Made by a program: the position numbers and the translations under genes
Source of the DNA: Hydnum rufescens UP504
Lineage: Eukaryota > Basidiomycota > Agaricomycetes > Cantharellales > Hydnaceae
Direction: 5' to 3'
Length of the DNA stretch: 15,953 nucleotides
Assembly: GCA_014904985.1 (NCBI GenBank)
Contig: MU129100.1
Location: 1-15,953, forward strand
Part shown: positions 15,579-15,953 of the stretch, in pieces
How positions within the stretch are numbered: the first letter of the stretch is position 1
Layout: each line of letters starts with the position of its first letter
The notes under the pieces: generated by a model
Database searches by the model: none
Seen by the model: only the letters and a program-made list of their open reading frames with translations
What the model was told of the DNA's origin: nothing

Positions 15579-15953
15579 TGTGGAATAAAAATAAAGAGTT
15601 AATTATGTAATCAGCCCAAAGTGGCAATACCCCTATATGGACTTAACGCCGTATCAAGCGCGACTCCCCTACCACCCTCTTATGGTAATAATATACCTAA
15701 GAGAACATTCCATATCTTTCTTGTTGATGCCAGTAGTATAGTACCCGAACATTCTACTATTCTCATGTAGTTTCTTTAATATCCTGTACACAGTATAAAA
15801 GGGCGAGCTTGAGCTCGCTACCAGATTTAAGGACTCTAATAATATATCCTTCCTGCTAATTCACCTGAGCAACTAGGGCTCTCTGGTCTATCAAATCCGA
15901 CTCACGTCTGCTTAGTCATCAGGGGAAATACATTCTCATCCGTAGCCTTACAC
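15579..15953 (+). repeat. 3' LTR of the copia element (right end at or just past the window edge)
   Basis: It starts TGTGGAATAA after the polypurine tract. The window ends ...CCTTACAC; one further A would give an ACACA end whose complement matches the TGTG start, so the LTR is probably about 376 bases. It holds a TATA box at 15794-15801 and a hairpin just after it. CpG content is normal, unlike the other LTRs here. Confidence 0.75.
15794..15801 (+). promoter_or_regulatory. TATA box of the copia LTR
   Basis: TATAAAAG lies about 215 bases into the LTR, where a U3 promoter is expected. Directly downstream, 15803-15818 forms a perfect hairpin (GCGAGCT TG AGCTCGC) that would be at or near the start of the transcript. 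Confidence 0.6.

Larger units (their letters stand above)
15123..15953 (+). mobile_element. 3' end of a young Ty1/copia element, running off the window
   Basis: The C-terminal RNase H of a copia polyprotein is followed directly by a polypurine tract and a 3' LTR. The element lacks everything upstream of mid RNase H. Unlike the rest of the window it has about 30 CpG sites in 830 bases, so it is far less affected by CpG decay and arrived, or was joined here, much later. The LTR probably ends within a base or two of the window edge. Confidence 0.88.

Noticed and set aside
1..15953. CRISPR-like array or prokaryotic defence system
   Set aside because: No short regular direct repeats with unique spacers. 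The tandem array at 5880-6890 has long, diverged units, and the coding content is eukaryotic retroelements.

Overview
The window reads as a repeat graveyard from a filamentous fungus, most likely an agaricomycete basidiomycete. This rests on decayed Ty3/gypsy and Ty1/copia pol genes of fungal type and on a broken FunK1-type fungal protein kinase; no species can be named. Nearly all of it is stripped of CpG: by eye I find no CpG between about 4208 and 13146. The in-frame stops in the best-aligned reading frames are mostly TGA where the family usually has arginine. That is the footprint of long-term cytosine methylation and deamination at CpG. The last 830 bases are the exception and keep normal CpG.

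Layout from left to right. 1-149: unassigned flank with a small palindrome. 150-4150: a 5'-truncated + strand Ty3/gypsy chromovirus (RNase H, H2C2 zinc finger, DD35E integrase, chromodomain, polypurine tract, 3' LTR). A 1381-bp TG...CA element has inserted into its LTR. 4151-5879: mostly unassignable, with a decayed tRNA-like A-box/B-box locus and two weak ORFs. 5880-6890: a degenerate tandem array whose units carry two conserved hairpins. 6891-7957: nothing recognisable. 7958-10014 (minus): a FunK1-like kinase pseudogene, split between its catalytic loop and the following motif by a 654-bp foldback element with a perfect 8-bp target duplication. 10087-10440: a solo-LTR-like element with a 5-bp duplication, just upstream of the kinase. 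10500-11043 (minus): an unidentified decayed reading frame. 11044-11854: LTR-like DNA. 11855 to about 15085 (minus): a second Ty3/gypsy pol (RNase H, zinc finger, integrase, then an unusually long C-terminal extension). 15123-15953: the 3' end of a young copia element with its polypurine tract and 3' LTR, which runs to the window edge.

No gene here looks intact and functional, and I see no defence system, CRISPR array or operon. The informative content is the insertion history: nested insertions with legible target duplications, one host-like kinase broken by a foldback element, an unusual hairpin satellite, and sharp differences in CpG decay that order the insertions in time.
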